Of a stretch of 64,000 bases of DNA, positions 17,252-26,602 are shown one piece after another (positions within the stretch are counted from its first letter, which is position 1; the number at the start of each line of letters is the position of its first letter). Origin of the DNA: Anaerolineae bacterium (GTDB lineage Bacteria > Chloroflexota > Anaerolineae > Aggregatilineales > Phototrophicaceae). Below the pieces are notes generated by a model that had not been told where the DNA came from, did not search any database, and saw only the letters and a program-made list of their open reading frames with translations. The translations under genes and the position numbers were made by a program. Location: NCBI GenBank assembly GCA_022822545.1, contig JAJEBE010000005.1, forward strand, positions 45,189-109,188. The letters are read 5' to 3'.

Positions 17252-19338
17252 CTGCCTTCGTGCTGGGCGATCAATTCACGAATCATATCGCGTGACCAAC
17301 TGCCGGTGCTCATCATGTCTGCATTCAGACGCAACGTTGCCGGGCGCCTGTCTTTGTGACTGGTTGCTTGCGCCCGCAGTTCATCAAAATATTGCATCGG
17401 TGTGATAATGATCAATACCTCATGCGGCTGGATGACATGATCCGCCGATGGCGTGTAGATAAATCCCGCGCTGTTGGAATGTCGGATGCCGATAACGCCG
17501 GCGCGGTAGCGAATCGTGAGCCGCAAGTCGCGTATCTTCTGGCCGATCCAGGGGGAATCGTCTTCCATATATAATTCAGCCGTCTCCAAACCGGTAATCT
17601 CGTTGTAGAGCACATGCTGCAAGAAGTCCGCAATCTCCGGGCGCGTGGTGGACAGCATCACAAATTGCGCCGCGACGTGAAAGGGGCTCACAACACGATC
17701 CGCGCCAGAGCGTTTCAGCTTGTCTATCATGTCATCGGTCTTGGCGGTGACCGAGATTAACAATGACTTGCTGATGCTGCGCGCCGAAAGCACGGTGAGC
17801 ACCGCTGCCGCTTTGTCATGGACCGAGAGCATAAGCGCTTGCGCCCGCTCGATGCCGGCTTTTTTCAAGACGTCTTCCTGTGTTGGGTTTCCGTGGATCA
17901 CACTGAATCCCCGGTCGATCCACTGCTCCGCCAGCGCTTCATCGCTTGTAAGCAATACGAAGGGGCGCGAAGGATCGAGAAAGCGGACAGCGCTCTGAAT
18001 AATGTGATCATTGCCGCAGATCACGAAGTGCTTTTGCATCTCTCTTATCTTTTCTTCGCACTCGGCCAAACTCATCACTTCTTCCAGGCGCTTGACCTGA
18101 CGCGCTTGCGCCAAACGCTGGAAGGTGGCGAAGCGCATCTCGTTCGGGCCGGAGGGTCGGCACTCGCTTTGCAACTTGGGGATCATCTGCCCCGGCGCGA
18201 CTACCAGCAGGATTTCATCTTCCGCAAGGATGCGGCTGCCACCGGGCGTATGCACGAAATCGCCTGTCTCCAGGCGGATGCCGATGACACCAGCATCATA
18301 AGTCTCGCGCAGGCTCAAGTCGCCGATGCGCTTGCCTATCCAGGGCGAATCATCCTCGAGTTCCAACTGTGTGATCTGATGATGCGTGTCCTGGTCAAAC
18401 ATAATACTGTTGAAGAAGTCATTCACAGCCGGGCGAAGCGTCGCGCTGTTCAGAAACTGCGACGATACTTCATATGGCGCCAGCACGATGTTGGCGCCGG
18501 ACTTGATCATCTTCACTTTCAATTCTTCTTCGACGGCCGCTGCCGTAATATACAACCGGGGATTGAGATTCCGCGCCGTCAAAACGGTGAGCAGGCTCTC
18601 GGTATCTTGGTTCAGCATGACCATGATCGCTTTTGCCCGCGCGATACCGGCCACAAGCAAAGTATCATCATCGGTAGGGTCGCCATCAATAACCAGTATA
18701 CCGGCGCTGCGCAGCCGTTCGGCATAGCTCGTGTCTTCGGTAACGACAACGATGAGATCGAGTAGAGTTGTGTGCTCGACGAAATTGTCGTGATAAAAAA
18801 CTGAAATCCGCCTGAACAATTTCCGCATGCTTGTGAATCGGCTGCGCTCGCCCCCCCCCAACAGGCGGTTCAATAGCGCTTCCAATGGCTGCAAGATTGC
18901 GTCCCGATGCTGTGTGCGCCGGATCTCTGCGCCGTGGAGGACGTAACCAATGGTCTTGTCGACCATTTCGCCCGTCCCGCAAATGATGTAATGGCTGTTC
19001 AGTTTTTTGATCTTTTGCCGAATGCGGAACTTGTGGCGCCGCGCCATCGCCTCTGCGCTGAAGAGCAGGGCAAATGAAGACGACAAAAAGAACGCCAGGG
19101 CGCTCAATCCCGCGAAGACGAGCAGAAGCGTGAAAAACCGGCCGAATATCGTCATTGGCACGACATCGCCGTAGCCAATCGTCGTAAGTGTGATGATGGT
19201 CAGGTAGACCGCTTCAAACAGCGTCCGCTTTTCAATGATCATGTAGCCAACGATGCCGATTGGCAAGATAATCAGGATCAATATTGTTGCTGCGCGGAAT
19301 TGCCTGCGGACATCGTCCAAGCCAGTGATTCTCCCCAT
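17248..19338 (-). CDS. Two-RCK potassium channel / TrkA-like protein
   Basis: A 696-residue membrane protein. It has two transmembrane helices (about 14-32 and 66-95) flanking a pore loop with the K+ selectivity filter TIGYGD. Two complete cytosolic RCK modules follow in one chain: TrkA-N plus TrkA-C (about 110-400) and again TrkA-N plus TrkA-C (about 420-640). The first Rossmann domain is split by an insert of about 80 residues after its first helix (QHRDAILQPLEALLNRLLGG region). Its glycine motif is CGTGEM and the second is CGNDHI, so canonical NAD binding looks weakened. I chose the ATG at 19338; a longer reading to 19476 would overlap the divergent PNP gene. The 3' end overlaps the convergent YqeC-MobA gene by 4 bases. 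Confidence 0.85.
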   Translation of the reverse strand: MGRITGLDDVRRQFRAATILILIILPIGIVGYMIIEKRTLFEAVYLTIITLTTIGYGDVVPMTIFGRFFTLLLVFAGLSALAFFLSSSFALLFSAEAMARRHKFRIRQKIKKLNSHYIICGTGEMVDKTIGYVLHGAEIRRTQHRDAILQPLEALLNRLLGGGERSRFTSMRKLFRRISVFYHDNFVEHTTLLDLIVVVTEDTSYAERLRSAGILVIDGDPTDDDTLLVAGIARAKAIMVMLNQDTESLLTVLTARNLNPRLYITAAAVEEELKVKMIKSGANIVLAPYEVSSQFLNSATLRPAVNDFFNSIMFDQDTHHQITQLELEDDSPWIGKRIGDLSLRETYDAGVIGIRLETGDFVHTPGGSRILAEDEILLVVAPGQMIPKLQSECRPSGPNEMRFATFQRLAQARQVKRLEEVMSLAECEEKIREMQKHFVICGNDHIIQSAVRFLDPSRPFVLLTSDEALAEQWIDRGFSVIHGNPTQEDVLKKAGIERAQALMLSVHDKAAAVLTVLSARSISKSLLISVTAKTDDMIDKLKRSGADRVVSPFHVAAQFVMLSTTRPEIADFLQHVLYNEITGLETAELYMEDDSPWIGQKIRDLRLTIRYRAGVIGIRHSNSAGFIYTPSADHVIQPHEVLIIITPMQYFDELRAQATSHKDRRPATLRLNADMMSTGSWSRDMIRELIAQHEGS

Positions 19339-19475
19339 TGTGCCAGTCTCGCTCTTGCTGTCATTATATCGGAGAACCGTAAGTTGTGATAATATGACCC
19401 GTATCAGGGCGGCTTCGGCTGCCGGCAAAGTATTAGGTTGCCAAATCCCGTCTATGCATGAATCGGAGCGAAGCA

Positions 19476-20315
19476 ATGTGCCAGCGAGAGGAATATCGAC
19501 GAGCAGCCGAGTTCATACGCGGACGCATCAACTTGCAGCCGTCGATCGGCCTGGTGCTCGGTTCGGGATTGGGGGCCCTGGCCGATACGCTGGCGCGGCG
19601 TACCGTCCTGCCCTATGCGGATATCCCCGGCTGGCCCCAATCGACGGTGGTGGGCCATCACGGCAATCTTGTCATTGGCGAGCTGGAAGGTCAGGTCGTC
19701 GCCGCCCAACAAGGGCGCGCCCACTTCTATGAAGGTTACACGCCCCAGCAGGTTACATTTCCCATTCGGGTGATGAAGGAATTGGGTATTCATTCCCTGA
19801 TTTTGACGAACGCTGCCGGCGGCGTAAATCCGTCTTACAGAGTGGGTGATCTGATGCTGCTTGAGGATCATATCAATCTGCCCGGTTTGGCCGGCGCCAA
19901 CCCCCTGATGGGACCGAACGATGACCAATTGGGCGAGCGCTTTGTCGGTTTGGCGCAAGCCTATGACCGCGCCTTGCGTCTGCGGGCGCTGGAAGTCGCG
20001 CGCGAGCGCAATATCCCGCTTCATAGCGGTGTCTACTTCGGTCTCTCTGGGCCGGCATTTGAGACTCCCGCCGAGATTCGCATGATACGCGCGCTCGGCG
20101 GCGATACTGTCGGAATGTCTACCGTGCACGAAGTCTTGGTGGCGCGCCATGCGGGCATGCGCGTCATGGCCTGCTCCGGCGTCACCAACGTCGCCATCGA
20201 TACGGTCGAAAGTGATCTCGAAACCAATCATCTGGAGGTACTGGAAGCCGCGGAGATAATCGCGCCGCGCCTGACCGCTATACTGAAAGGCGTGCTTCGA
20301 AACTTCCCGACATGA
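19476..20315 (+). CDS. punA: Purine nucleoside phosphorylase (PNP-I, trimeric type)
   Basis: A 279-residue enzyme that phosphorolyses inosine and guanosine to the base and ribose-1-phosphate. Signature segments are LVLGSGLGALAD (phosphate loop), GHHGNLVIGEL, QGRAHFYEGYTPQQV, LTNAAGGVNPSYRVGDLMLLEDHIN (as two stretches), GVYFGLSGPAFETPAEIRM, VGMSTVHEVLVARHAG and a CSGVTNVA turn. The E-x-P and T-N pattern fits guanine/hypoxanthine specificity. I chose the ATG at 19476 because CGGAG (19464-19468) lies 7 bases upstream; an ATG at 19458 is possible. It is divergent from the channel gene and overlaps the next gene by 4 bases. It probably feeds bases to the xanthine dehydrogenase system. Confidence 0.92.
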   Translation: MCQREEYRRAAEFIRGRINLQPSIGLVLGSGLGALADTLARRTVLPYADIPGWPQSTVVGHHGNLVIGELEGQVVAAQQGRAHFYEGYTPQQVTFPIRVMKELGIHSLILTNAAGGVNPSYRVGDLMLLEDHINLPGLAGANPLMGPNDDQLGERFVGLAQAYDRALRLRALEVARERNIPLHSGVYFGLSGPAFETPAEIRMIRALGGDTVGMSTVHEVLVARHAGMRVMACSGVTNVAIDTVESDLETNHLEVLEAAEIIAPRLTAILKGVLRNFPT

Positions 20316-21103
20316 CCGCCATAATTGCGCTTATCGATCAGGTCGCAATCGGCATCTATTTTCTAATTGCCGCCGGCATCCTCTTTGCCCTGCGCCGGTA
20401 TCTCATTTATGGTGAAGAATATCGCTCATCGTATTTCGAGTTGGAGCGCGACCTGGCGCGCTACCGCCGCACAAACGCTGTTACGATCATCATCTTTCTG
20501 ATCGAGTTCGCCATTATCATCGTCGGTGTCCAGTTGGTCGTCGTCCCTGAGTTGGTGGACGAGCAGAGATTACAGGAACTGCTCGCCGAGACCCGCGCCG
20601 AAGATGGGGTATTTGAAACGCCTGTGCCGGCCCGGCCCGCCGCTGACCTCGGCATTGATCCGGTCGCGCTGCCCCGCTCCGTCGATACGAGCGGTCAAAT
20701 TAAAGCCACGCCTTTGCCGACGCCGACCGCTGTCGGCACCATCATCCCGGCCGACCCGCCCATCGGCTGCCAGTCGTCCGAGGCGCAACTGCAAATACCG
20801 GGAAACGGCATGCGCGTCTTTCAGCCTGTGCCTGTCGTCGGCACGGTTTACACTGACCAATTCTCATACGCCTCCGTAGAGATCAACGGACCAAGCACTC
20901 GCGGCAATTTTCAGTTGATTGACGACCAGCTAAGCGAAGTCCGGGAAGCGGCGGAATTCAGCTTGTTTGTGCCCGCGGGCTATGAGCAGGGCGAGTATCA
21001 GTTGCGCCTGATGGTTTACGATATCACCAATACACTCAAAGCATCCTGCCTGGTTCACATTTATATTTCCGACCCGCTGCCCACATTGACGCCGGTCCGT
21101 TGA
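20312..21103 (+). CDS. Membrane protein with two N-terminal helices and an exported C-terminal domain
   Basis: A 263-residue protein. Two hydrophobic helices (about 9-28 and 51-74) flank a charged loop (RRYLIYGEEYRSSYFELERD). A Pro/Thr-rich linker follows (about 95-150, with TPLPTPTAVGT), then a beta-rich C-terminal domain (about 155-260) that looks like an Ig-like or carbohydrate-module-like sandwich (MRVFQPVPVVGTVY, YQLRLMVYD). The Pro/Thr linker style is common in Chloroflexota surface proteins. The ATG overlaps the PNP stop. Function unknown; the C-terminal domain probably faces outside. Confidence 0.65.
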   Translation: MTAIIALIDQVAIGIYFLIAAGILFALRRYLIYGEEYRSSYFELERDLARYRRTNAVTIIIFLIEFAIIIVGVQLVVVPELVDEQRLQELLAETRAEDGVFETPVPARPAADLGIDPVALPRSVDTSGQIKATPLPTPTAVGTIIPADPPIGCQSSEAQLQIPGNGMRVFQPVPVVGTVYTDQFSYASVEINGPSTRGNFQLIDDQLSEVREAAEFSLFVPAGYEQGEYQLRLMVYDITNTLKASCLVHIYISDPLPTLTPVR

Positions 21104-21217
21104 GGCATGGTGGAGCCAAGCTTAGATGCGTCTCTCACGCTGATACGCGACGCGCAATAGCGCCATGGCAATCCCTTTGGGCAGCGGACTGTCTCTAATC
21201 TGTGAACGATTTGGAAG

Positions 21218-22393
21218 TCAGTTTCGTATGTCCTGGACTTTGCGGTTAACCCGCCGGCGCCACCGGCGCGAGCGAGACCGCCACTTCGCAATACGATACT
21301 GTACATGCCGGCGTTGGCGGTTTAGAAGCGAACTGTGTTGTTCGCTCGGTTTCGGCACACCCCAGCGTATGATCATCGCCGCCCAGGTCAAACCGCCGCC
21401 GAAGCCAACCAGGGCAATATGATTCTTGTCTTGAATTCGCTTTTGCTCAATCGCGTCGCACAAAGCAATCGGGATGGAGGCTGCCGATGTGTTGCCGTAA
21501 TGCTCGACATTGCTCATAAATTTCCCGATGTCGATGCCCAGCTTGCGCGAAGCGGCTTGCAGGATGCGAAGGTTGGCCTGGTGTGGAATCACCAGATCAA
21601 CATCCTTCACCGAGATTCCCGCCAGCTTGCAAGTCTGCTCGATGCTCTCGCTGACAACGCGCGTGGCGAATTTGAAGACTTCGCCGCCCGCCATGGTCAT
21701 CTTGTACAACTTGTAGCCGTTTGCGCCCGCTCTGGATTCATTGGCGTCAATGCTGCCGACGCTCGGTATGGCGAGCAAATCGCCGCCCGCGCCATCGGAC
21801 CTGAGCACACTTGAAAGCACGCCGCCGGGAGCATCGCTCGCCTGCAAGACGACCGCGCCGGCGCCATCGCCAAAGAGGATGCAGGTGCTGCGATCTTGCC
21901 AATCGAGAATGCGGCTCATCGTCTCTGCGCCGATCACGAGCGCCGCCTGAATTGACCCGGCCCGAATCGAATCCGCCGCCATATTCAAGGCGTAAACAAA
22001 ACCGGAACAGGCCGCGCTCAAATCGAAAGCGCCGGCCTCGTGCGCGTTCAGCCAATCTTGCACCAGGCTGGCGGTACTGGGAAATATATTCTCCGGCGTC
22101 GACGTCGCAACCACAATCAGATCGAGATCTGTCGGCAGGATATCCGCCACTTCCAGGGCTTGCTGCGCCGCGCGGTAGGCGAGGGTCGCGGTCGATTCGC
22201 CTTCATCGGCGATATAGCGTTGACGGATGCCGGTTCGCGCGAATATCCATTCATCGTCGGTTTCTACGAAGGTTGAAAGCTCATCGTTGCTGAGGGCAGT
22301 ATGCGGCACAGCCATGCCCCAGCCAATGATATGCGCGTAGCGCCTCGCGGCTAAGCCGCCGTCCATATCGGTCCGAGGCTCAAAGGTTGCCAT
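21218..22393 (-). CDS. fabH: 3-oxoacyl-ACP synthase III with unusual basic C-terminal tail
   Basis: A 391-residue KAS III, which condenses acetyl- (or branched acyl-) CoA with malonyl-ACP to start fatty acid synthesis. The catalytic triad is visible: Cys in LSAACSGFVYAL, His in VIPHQANLRI and Asn in GNTSAASIPIAL, with GFGGGLTWAAMIIRW at the normal end of the fold. About 50 residues of Arg-rich sequence follow (RQRRHVQYRIAKWRSRSRR and onward) that the family does not need, perhaps from loss of the original stop. I chose the ATG at 22393, overlapping the fabF stop by 14 bases; an ATG at 22366 is a good alternative. It is transcribed after fabF. Confidence 0.88.
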   Translation of the reverse strand: MATFEPRTDMDGGLAARRYAHIIGWGMAVPHTALSNDELSTFVETDDEWIFARTGIRQRYIADEGESTATLAYRAAQQALEVADILPTDLDLIVVATSTPENIFPSTASLVQDWLNAHEAGAFDLSAACSGFVYALNMAADSIRAGSIQAALVIGAETMSRILDWQDRSTCILFGDGAGAVVLQASDAPGGVLSSVLRSDGAGGDLLAIPSVGSIDANESRAGANGYKLYKMTMAGGEVFKFATRVVSESIEQTCKLAGISVKDVDLVIPHQANLRILQAASRKLGIDIGKFMSNVEHYGNTSAASIPIALCDAIEQKRIQDKNHIALVGFGGGLTWAAMIIRWGVPKPSEQHSSLLNRQRRHVQYRIAKWRSRSRRWRRRVNRKVQDIRN

Positions 22394-23633
22394 TGTCTTG
22401 GTATTCGCCAAATATGACCACGGCATTATGCCCGCCAAACCCGAAGGCGTTTGACATGGCATTACGAATTTGGTGACGGATCCCGACCTTTGGCACGTAG
22501 TTCAAATCACAAACCGGATCCGGCTCCTCCAGATGAATCGTCGGCGGGACGAAGCCTTCACGTATCGCCATAATGCAGAAGATCGCTTCAATCGCAGCGC
22601 CGCCGCCGAGCAAATGCCCGGTCATAGATTTGGTTGAACTGACCGGTATGTTATAGGCAATTTCGCCAAGAGCGCGCTTGAGCGCGTTGGTTTCCGCGGC
22701 GTCGTTCAAAGGCGTGCTTGTGCCGTGGGCGTTGATGTAGTCAATATCTTCGGGCGCAAGCCCGGCATCGCGCAGCGCGAATTCAACCGCCTTGGCCGCG
22801 CCTTCTCCTGTTTCCATCGGCGCTGTGATATGGTAGGCGTCAGACGTGTGCCCATATCCCATCAACTCAGCATAAATCTTTGCCCCCCGCGCCAGTGCAT
22901 GGTCCAATGCTTCAAGCACGAGGACGCCTGCGCCTTCGCCCGGCACAAAACCATCGCGATTCAAGTCGAAGGGACGGGATGCCGTGGCTGGGTCATCATT
23001 GCGGCTCAAAGCAGTCATATTGTTGAAGCCGGCCACGCAAAGGGGGACGATTGCCGCTTCCGACGCGCCAGCTACCATCGCCTTGGCATCGCCCCGGCGA
23101 ATAATATGCATCGCCTCGCCAATGGAATTGTTGCCCGATGCGCAAGCGGTGACGATACAGTGATTCGGCCCGCGCAAATTGTAGACCATCGATACCGTGC
23201 CCGAGCAGGAGTCGCTGAGTATCTTCGGGATGGCCAGCGGCTTGATACCCCGATGACCGCGCGTGTCAATGCTCTGCTGCGCCTCCACAAAGGAGTTAAT
23301 GCCACCGACGCCTGATCCGATGATGCAACCGACGTCATACATATTGTCGGCGTTGATCGTCAAACCGCTGGTGTCGATCGCTTGACGACTCGCTTCCAGC
23401 GCGAACTGCGCCACTCGATCCATGCGCCTCGCCTCTTTCCGGCCGAAGAGCGAATTCGGATCAAACTGCTTCACTTCGCCCGCCAACTGATTCTGCGTGA
23501 GCGCTCGGTCATAACGAGAAATGAAGCCGATACCATTGACGCCAGCGGCTGTGTTTGACCAAGCGTCCGCCACATTGTTGCCCGTCGGGCAGACGATGCC
23601 CATGCCGGTAATGACGACTCTTGTCTTGTCCAA
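22380..23633 (-). CDS. fabF: 3-oxoacyl-ACP synthase II
   Basis: A 417-residue KAS II that elongates acyl-ACP with malonyl-ACP. The catalytic Cys is in VTACASGNNSIGEA, and the two His are in NAHGTSTPLNDAAE and TGHLLGGGAAIEA. The C-terminal SNAFGFGGHNAVVIF is typical. I chose a TTG start at 23633 because it gives the family N terminus (DKTRVVITGMG) and has GGAGGA (complement of 23638-23643) just upstream. The longer ATG frame to 23720 adds 29 residues with no family match. fabH follows with overlap, so the two form an operon. Confidence 0.92.
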   Translation of the reverse strand: MDKTRVVITGMGIVCPTGNNVADAWSNTAAGVNGIGFISRYDRALTQNQLAGEVKQFDPNSLFGRKEARRMDRVAQFALEASRQAIDTSGLTINADNMYDVGCIIGSGVGGINSFVEAQQSIDTRGHRGIKPLAIPKILSDSCSGTVSMVYNLRGPNHCIVTACASGNNSIGEAMHIIRRGDAKAMVAGASEAAIVPLCVAGFNNMTALSRNDDPATASRPFDLNRDGFVPGEGAGVLVLEALDHALARGAKIYAELMGYGHTSDAYHITAPMETGEGAAKAVEFALRDAGLAPEDIDYINAHGTSTPLNDAAETNALKRALGEIAYNIPVSSTKSMTGHLLGGGAAIEAIFCIMAIREGFVPPTIHLEEPDPVCDLNYVPKVGIRHQIRNAMSNAFGFGGHNAVVIFGEYQDNGNL

Positions 23634-23797
23634 GCGCTCCTCCGATCCGGACTTTGCAGGCGCAATGACGCCACACTCATTGTAACACCATGTCGCCGCT
23701 TCCGTTGCTTTACAGGCCATGCCTAGCCACCTATAATATGGGTTTTAGCCTGCGTCGTAGCGGGAAAAGACGAAATTCTGGGTAGCCTAGTCAATTC

Positions 23798-24757
23798 ATG
23801 ATTCTTATAACTGGCGCGACCGGACTTGTCGGGCGGGGTCTGGTGCAGCGCACAATGGCGGAAGCCCTGCCCACACGCTGCCTGCTTACGGAACCGCGAA
23901 CGCATCGTTTGCCTTGGGATGGCGGCAATCCACATGCGCCCGAGGTTGTCGTTGGCGCGGTCACGGACGAGCAGGCGTTTTTCCGCGCGGTTACTGGCTG
24001 CCACGCGGTAATCCATCTGGAGAACGCCATGTGGTGGGGCCGGCGGCGAGATCTGGAACAAGTGGAACTTGAAGGCGCCAAAACGCTGGCCGCCGCGGCG
24101 CGGGCCGCCCGCGTCGGACGGATCATCACCCTCAGTCACTTGGGCGCCGCGCCGTCGTCGGCCTACACCTTGCATCGCGTTAAGGGCGAAGTGGAGCATA
24201 TCCTGCGACACAGCGGCGTCGCTTACACCATCATCCGCAGCGGCCTCGTGTATTCGGCGGAAGACGCCTTCATAAATCACATTGCCAGCATGTTGCGCAT
24301 CAGCCCAGCATTCTTCCTCATGCCCGGCAGAGGCGAGACCGTCTTGCACCCCATCTATATTGACGATCTCGTGGAAGCCATTTATCGTAGTTTGAATCTT
24401 ATCAGGCTGGTGGATACAACGGTAGAAATCGGCGGCCCTGAATATGTTTCTTTGCGCGATCTTATGCGCACAGTCATGCGCGTGACCAATATGAGGCGTA
24501 TCCTGGTTGGCATGCCGCCGTATTTGCTCCGCTGGATCACCGGCGTTTACAGTCGCCTGCTTCCACGCTCGCTGATGACCAATCAATGGCTCGATATCCT
24601 GGCGGCAAATCGCACTGCTCCACTCGGCAATACCTACGATTATTTCGGTTTTCAGCCACGACGCTTTGAAGAGACCCTGTTGACCTACCTGCCGCAAAGG
24701 CGTCATTTTGTCGCCTCCTTGCGCGGCACATTCCGCCGCCGTCCGCGCGTCGCTTGA
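23798..24757 (+). CDS. NAD(P)-binding atypical SDR / NmrA-like protein
   Basis: A 319-residue Rossmann protein. MILITGATGLVGRGLVQR gives the GxxGxxG dinucleotide loop at the very N terminus, and later segments (AVIHLENAMW, IITLSHLGAAPSS, YTIIRSGLVY, HPIYIDDLVEAI) follow the atypical SDR plan seen in NDUFA9-like, YwnB-like and ubiquinone-biosynthesis accessory proteins. The YxxxK pair is replaced by AYTLHRVK, so classical dehydrogenase activity is doubtful. The C terminus is Arg-rich. It may act on an isoprenoid or quinone, or serve as a redox chaperone. It lies divergent to fabF and 15 bases before the next gene. Confidence 0.75.
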   Translation: MILITGATGLVGRGLVQRTMAEALPTRCLLTEPRTHRLPWDGGNPHAPEVVVGAVTDEQAFFRAVTGCHAVIHLENAMWWGRRRDLEQVELEGAKTLAAAARAARVGRIITLSHLGAAPSSAYTLHRVKGEVEHILRHSGVAYTIIRSGLVYSAEDAFINHIASMLRISPAFFLMPGRGETVLHPIYIDDLVEAIYRSLNLIRLVDTTVEIGGPEYVSLRDLMRTVMRVTNMRRILVGMPPYLLRWITGVYSRLLPRSLMTNQWLDILAANRTAPLGNTYDYFGFQPRRFEETLLTYLPQRRHFVASLRGTFRRRPRVA

Positions 24758-24772
24758 TTGGCCGGATATAAT

Positions 24773-25657
24773 ATGGACGAAATACGAATCGAGCGCCTGA
24801 TGCAACGAGAGCAGCATGATCAGGCAGTAGACCTGCAGAAAATCTATTGGGGCGACGACGCCGGCAACCTCGTCCCCCGGCACATGCTGCATTCCATTGC
24901 CCATTACGGCGGTCATGTCATCGGCGCCTATGACGGCCCGCAGCTTGTTGGTTTCGTCATGGGTTTCATCGGCGCCGATATTGACATCGACCACCACGCT
25001 GCCCGCCCCGCCATGGCCAACTTGCTGATCATGTCGAAACGTATGCTCGTGCTGCCACAGTTCCGCGGTCGCAATATCGGCTTTCGCCTGAAGATGGCTC
25101 AACGTGATATCGCCCTAAAGCAAGCCATTCGGCTGGTAACCTGGACGGTCGACCCCATGTTGTCGGCGAACGCGCATCTCAATATTCGCAAGCTGGGCGG
25201 CGTCATTCAACGCTTTTCGGCCAATTACTTCGGCCTGGACGAGCCAGATAGCCTGCGAGCCGATCGTCTCTTTGTCGACTGGTGGGTGACGCACCGGCGG
25301 GTCAAAGAGCGCGCCCGGGGCAAGGGCAGCAAACTGACGCTGAAGCAATATTTCGATGTCAATACGCCGATCGTCAATCGCGGGGAGACGAAAGGACCGT
25401 GGCCGCAGCCGCGGCCGATGACCGGCGTCCCCAATTCGACATTCGCGCTTGTGGAAATCCCGGCCGATTTTCGCCAGCTCGAAGCGTCTGAACGCGGTCT
25501 CGCCGATGCCTGGCGCTATCACATCCGCGATGTATTCAGCCGGATGTTCGCGGCCGGCTATATCGTCACCGACTTTGTCTCCGACCATTATGATGGCAGC
25601 CGCCGCTCCTTCTACCTGCTCAGCCATCATTTTGATGACAACTATCGAAAGAATTAA
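24773..25657 (+). CDS. GNAT-superfamily acetyltransferase-like protein
   Basis: A 294-residue protein resembling the predicted GNAT group COG3375. The N-terminal half has LVGFVMGFIGADIDID, MANLLIMSKRMLVLPQFRGRNIGFRLK (the acetyl-CoA motif A with R-G-R-N-I-G, given across two stretches), then AIRLVTWTVDPMLSANAHLNIRKLGG. This last is diagnostic of the group: a Trp-Thr-x-D-P segment and an Asn-rich helix. The C-terminal 120 residues are less conserved. The acceptor is unknown. I chose the ATG at 24773; the TTG at 24758 is possible. It is followed 9 bases later by proC. Confidence 0.78.
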   Translation: MDEIRIERLMQREQHDQAVDLQKIYWGDDAGNLVPRHMLHSIAHYGGHVIGAYDGPQLVGFVMGFIGADIDIDHHAARPAMANLLIMSKRMLVLPQFRGRNIGFRLKMAQRDIALKQAIRLVTWTVDPMLSANAHLNIRKLGGVIQRFSANYFGLDEPDSLRADRLFVDWWVTHRRVKERARGKGSKLTLKQYFDVNTPIVNRGETKGPWPQPRPMTGVPNSTFALVEIPADFRQLEASERGLADAWRYHIRDVFSRMFAAGYIVTDFVSDHYDGSRRSFYLLSHHFDDNYRKN

Positions 25658-25666
25658 GGTGTGACT

Positions 25667-26482
25667 ATGGCCTTCAATGGTGAAACGATTGCATTTGTCG
25701 GCGCCGGTGTTATGGGCGAAGCGATGATCAAAGGCTTGCTGCATCAGGAATTATTGCAACCGGCCCATATCATTGCCTCTGATCCACGGGCCAAGCACCT
25801 CGAGACTCTGCGCGAGCGCTACGACATACGGGTCACAACCGACAACGTGGAGGCGACGCGAGGATCCGATGTCTTGGTCCTGTCCGTCAAGCCGCAAGTG
25901 ATGAGCAAGGTCCTGCCCGAGCTTCGCGGTCATGTCGATAGCATTAGCTTGATCGTCAGCATCGTCGCCGGCGTCCCGCTCAAGACCATCGCGGAGAGCT
26001 TGCTAAATGTTCGAGTGGTGCGGTCAATGCCCAATACGCCGGGGCAGATTGGGCAGGGCATTACCGTTTGGACGGCCGCGCCCGAAGTCGGGGGCAACCA
26101 GCGCAAACAGGCGGAAATTCTCTTGGGCGCGCTAGGCGAACACATATACGCCAATGACGAGAGCTTCCTCGATATGGCGACGGCGCTCAGCGGCTCCGGA
26201 CCCGCCTACGTCTTTATGTTCATGGAAGCCATGGTTGATGCCGGCGTCCACATGGGTTTTGCCCGCCGCGATGCCGAAAAGCTGGTGACACAGACCTTGC
26301 TCGGCTCTGTCCTCTACGCGCAGCAATCGGGATTGCATCCGGCGCAACTGCGCAACCAGGTGACGAGCCCGGGCGGCACAACGGCGGCCGCCTTGCACGA
26401 GATGGAAAAGGGCGGCTTGCGCACCGTACTGTCCGAAGGCGTCTGGGCCGCTTACCGGCGATCGCAGGCTCTGGGACAATAA
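25667..26482 (+). CDS. proC: Pyrroline-5-carboxylate reductase
   Basis: A 271-residue enzyme making proline from pyrroline-5-carboxylate with NAD(P)H. The N-terminal Rossmann loop (IAFVGAGVMGEAMIKGLL), LVLSVKPQVM, VVRSMPNTPGQIGQGIT and the C-terminal signature SGSGPAYVFMFMEAMVDAGVHMG with a later QVTSPGGTTAAALHEMEKGGLR-type stretch all fit. AAGG (25656-25659) lies 7 bases before the ATG. It ends a four-gene co-directional run; the atp promoter lies downstream. Confidence 0.93.
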   Translation: MAFNGETIAFVGAGVMGEAMIKGLLHQELLQPAHIIASDPRAKHLETLRERYDIRVTTDNVEATRGSDVLVLSVKPQVMSKVLPELRGHVDSISLIVSIVAGVPLKTIAESLLNVRVVRSMPNTPGQIGQGITVWTAAPEVGGNQRKQAEILLGALGEHIYANDESFLDMATALSGSGPAYVFMFMEAMVDAGVHMGFARRDAEKLVTQTLLGSVLYAQQSGLHPAQLRNQVTSPGGTTAAALHEMEKGGLRTVLSEGVWAAYRRSQALGQ

Positions 26483-26602
26483 ATGTCTTGCGCGTCCTGA
26501 TGAACGCTTTGCGTTTCGCCCGTTGCCGCCATGCTAATGTCCTGGCAAAATTAGAGCGCAAGCGACAGAGAACCGGAAACTTGCGCCCGTGAAGGGCAAG
26601 AT

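Noticed and set aside
19376..19457. Rex-like site TTGTGATAATATGACC upstream of PNP
   Set aside because: Only the left half-site matches; the right half has no TCACAA-like sequence at the correct spacing.
24767..24772. TATAAT as a promoter for the GNAT-like gene
   Set aside because: It touches the ATG directly, leaving no room for a transcription start before the codon; the gene is 15 bases after its neighbour and probably co-transcribed.
23723..25102. 459-codon open frame on the minus strand
   Set aside because: It overlaps the NAD(P)-binding and GNAT-like genes, both with clear motifs; the translation has no recognisable domain.
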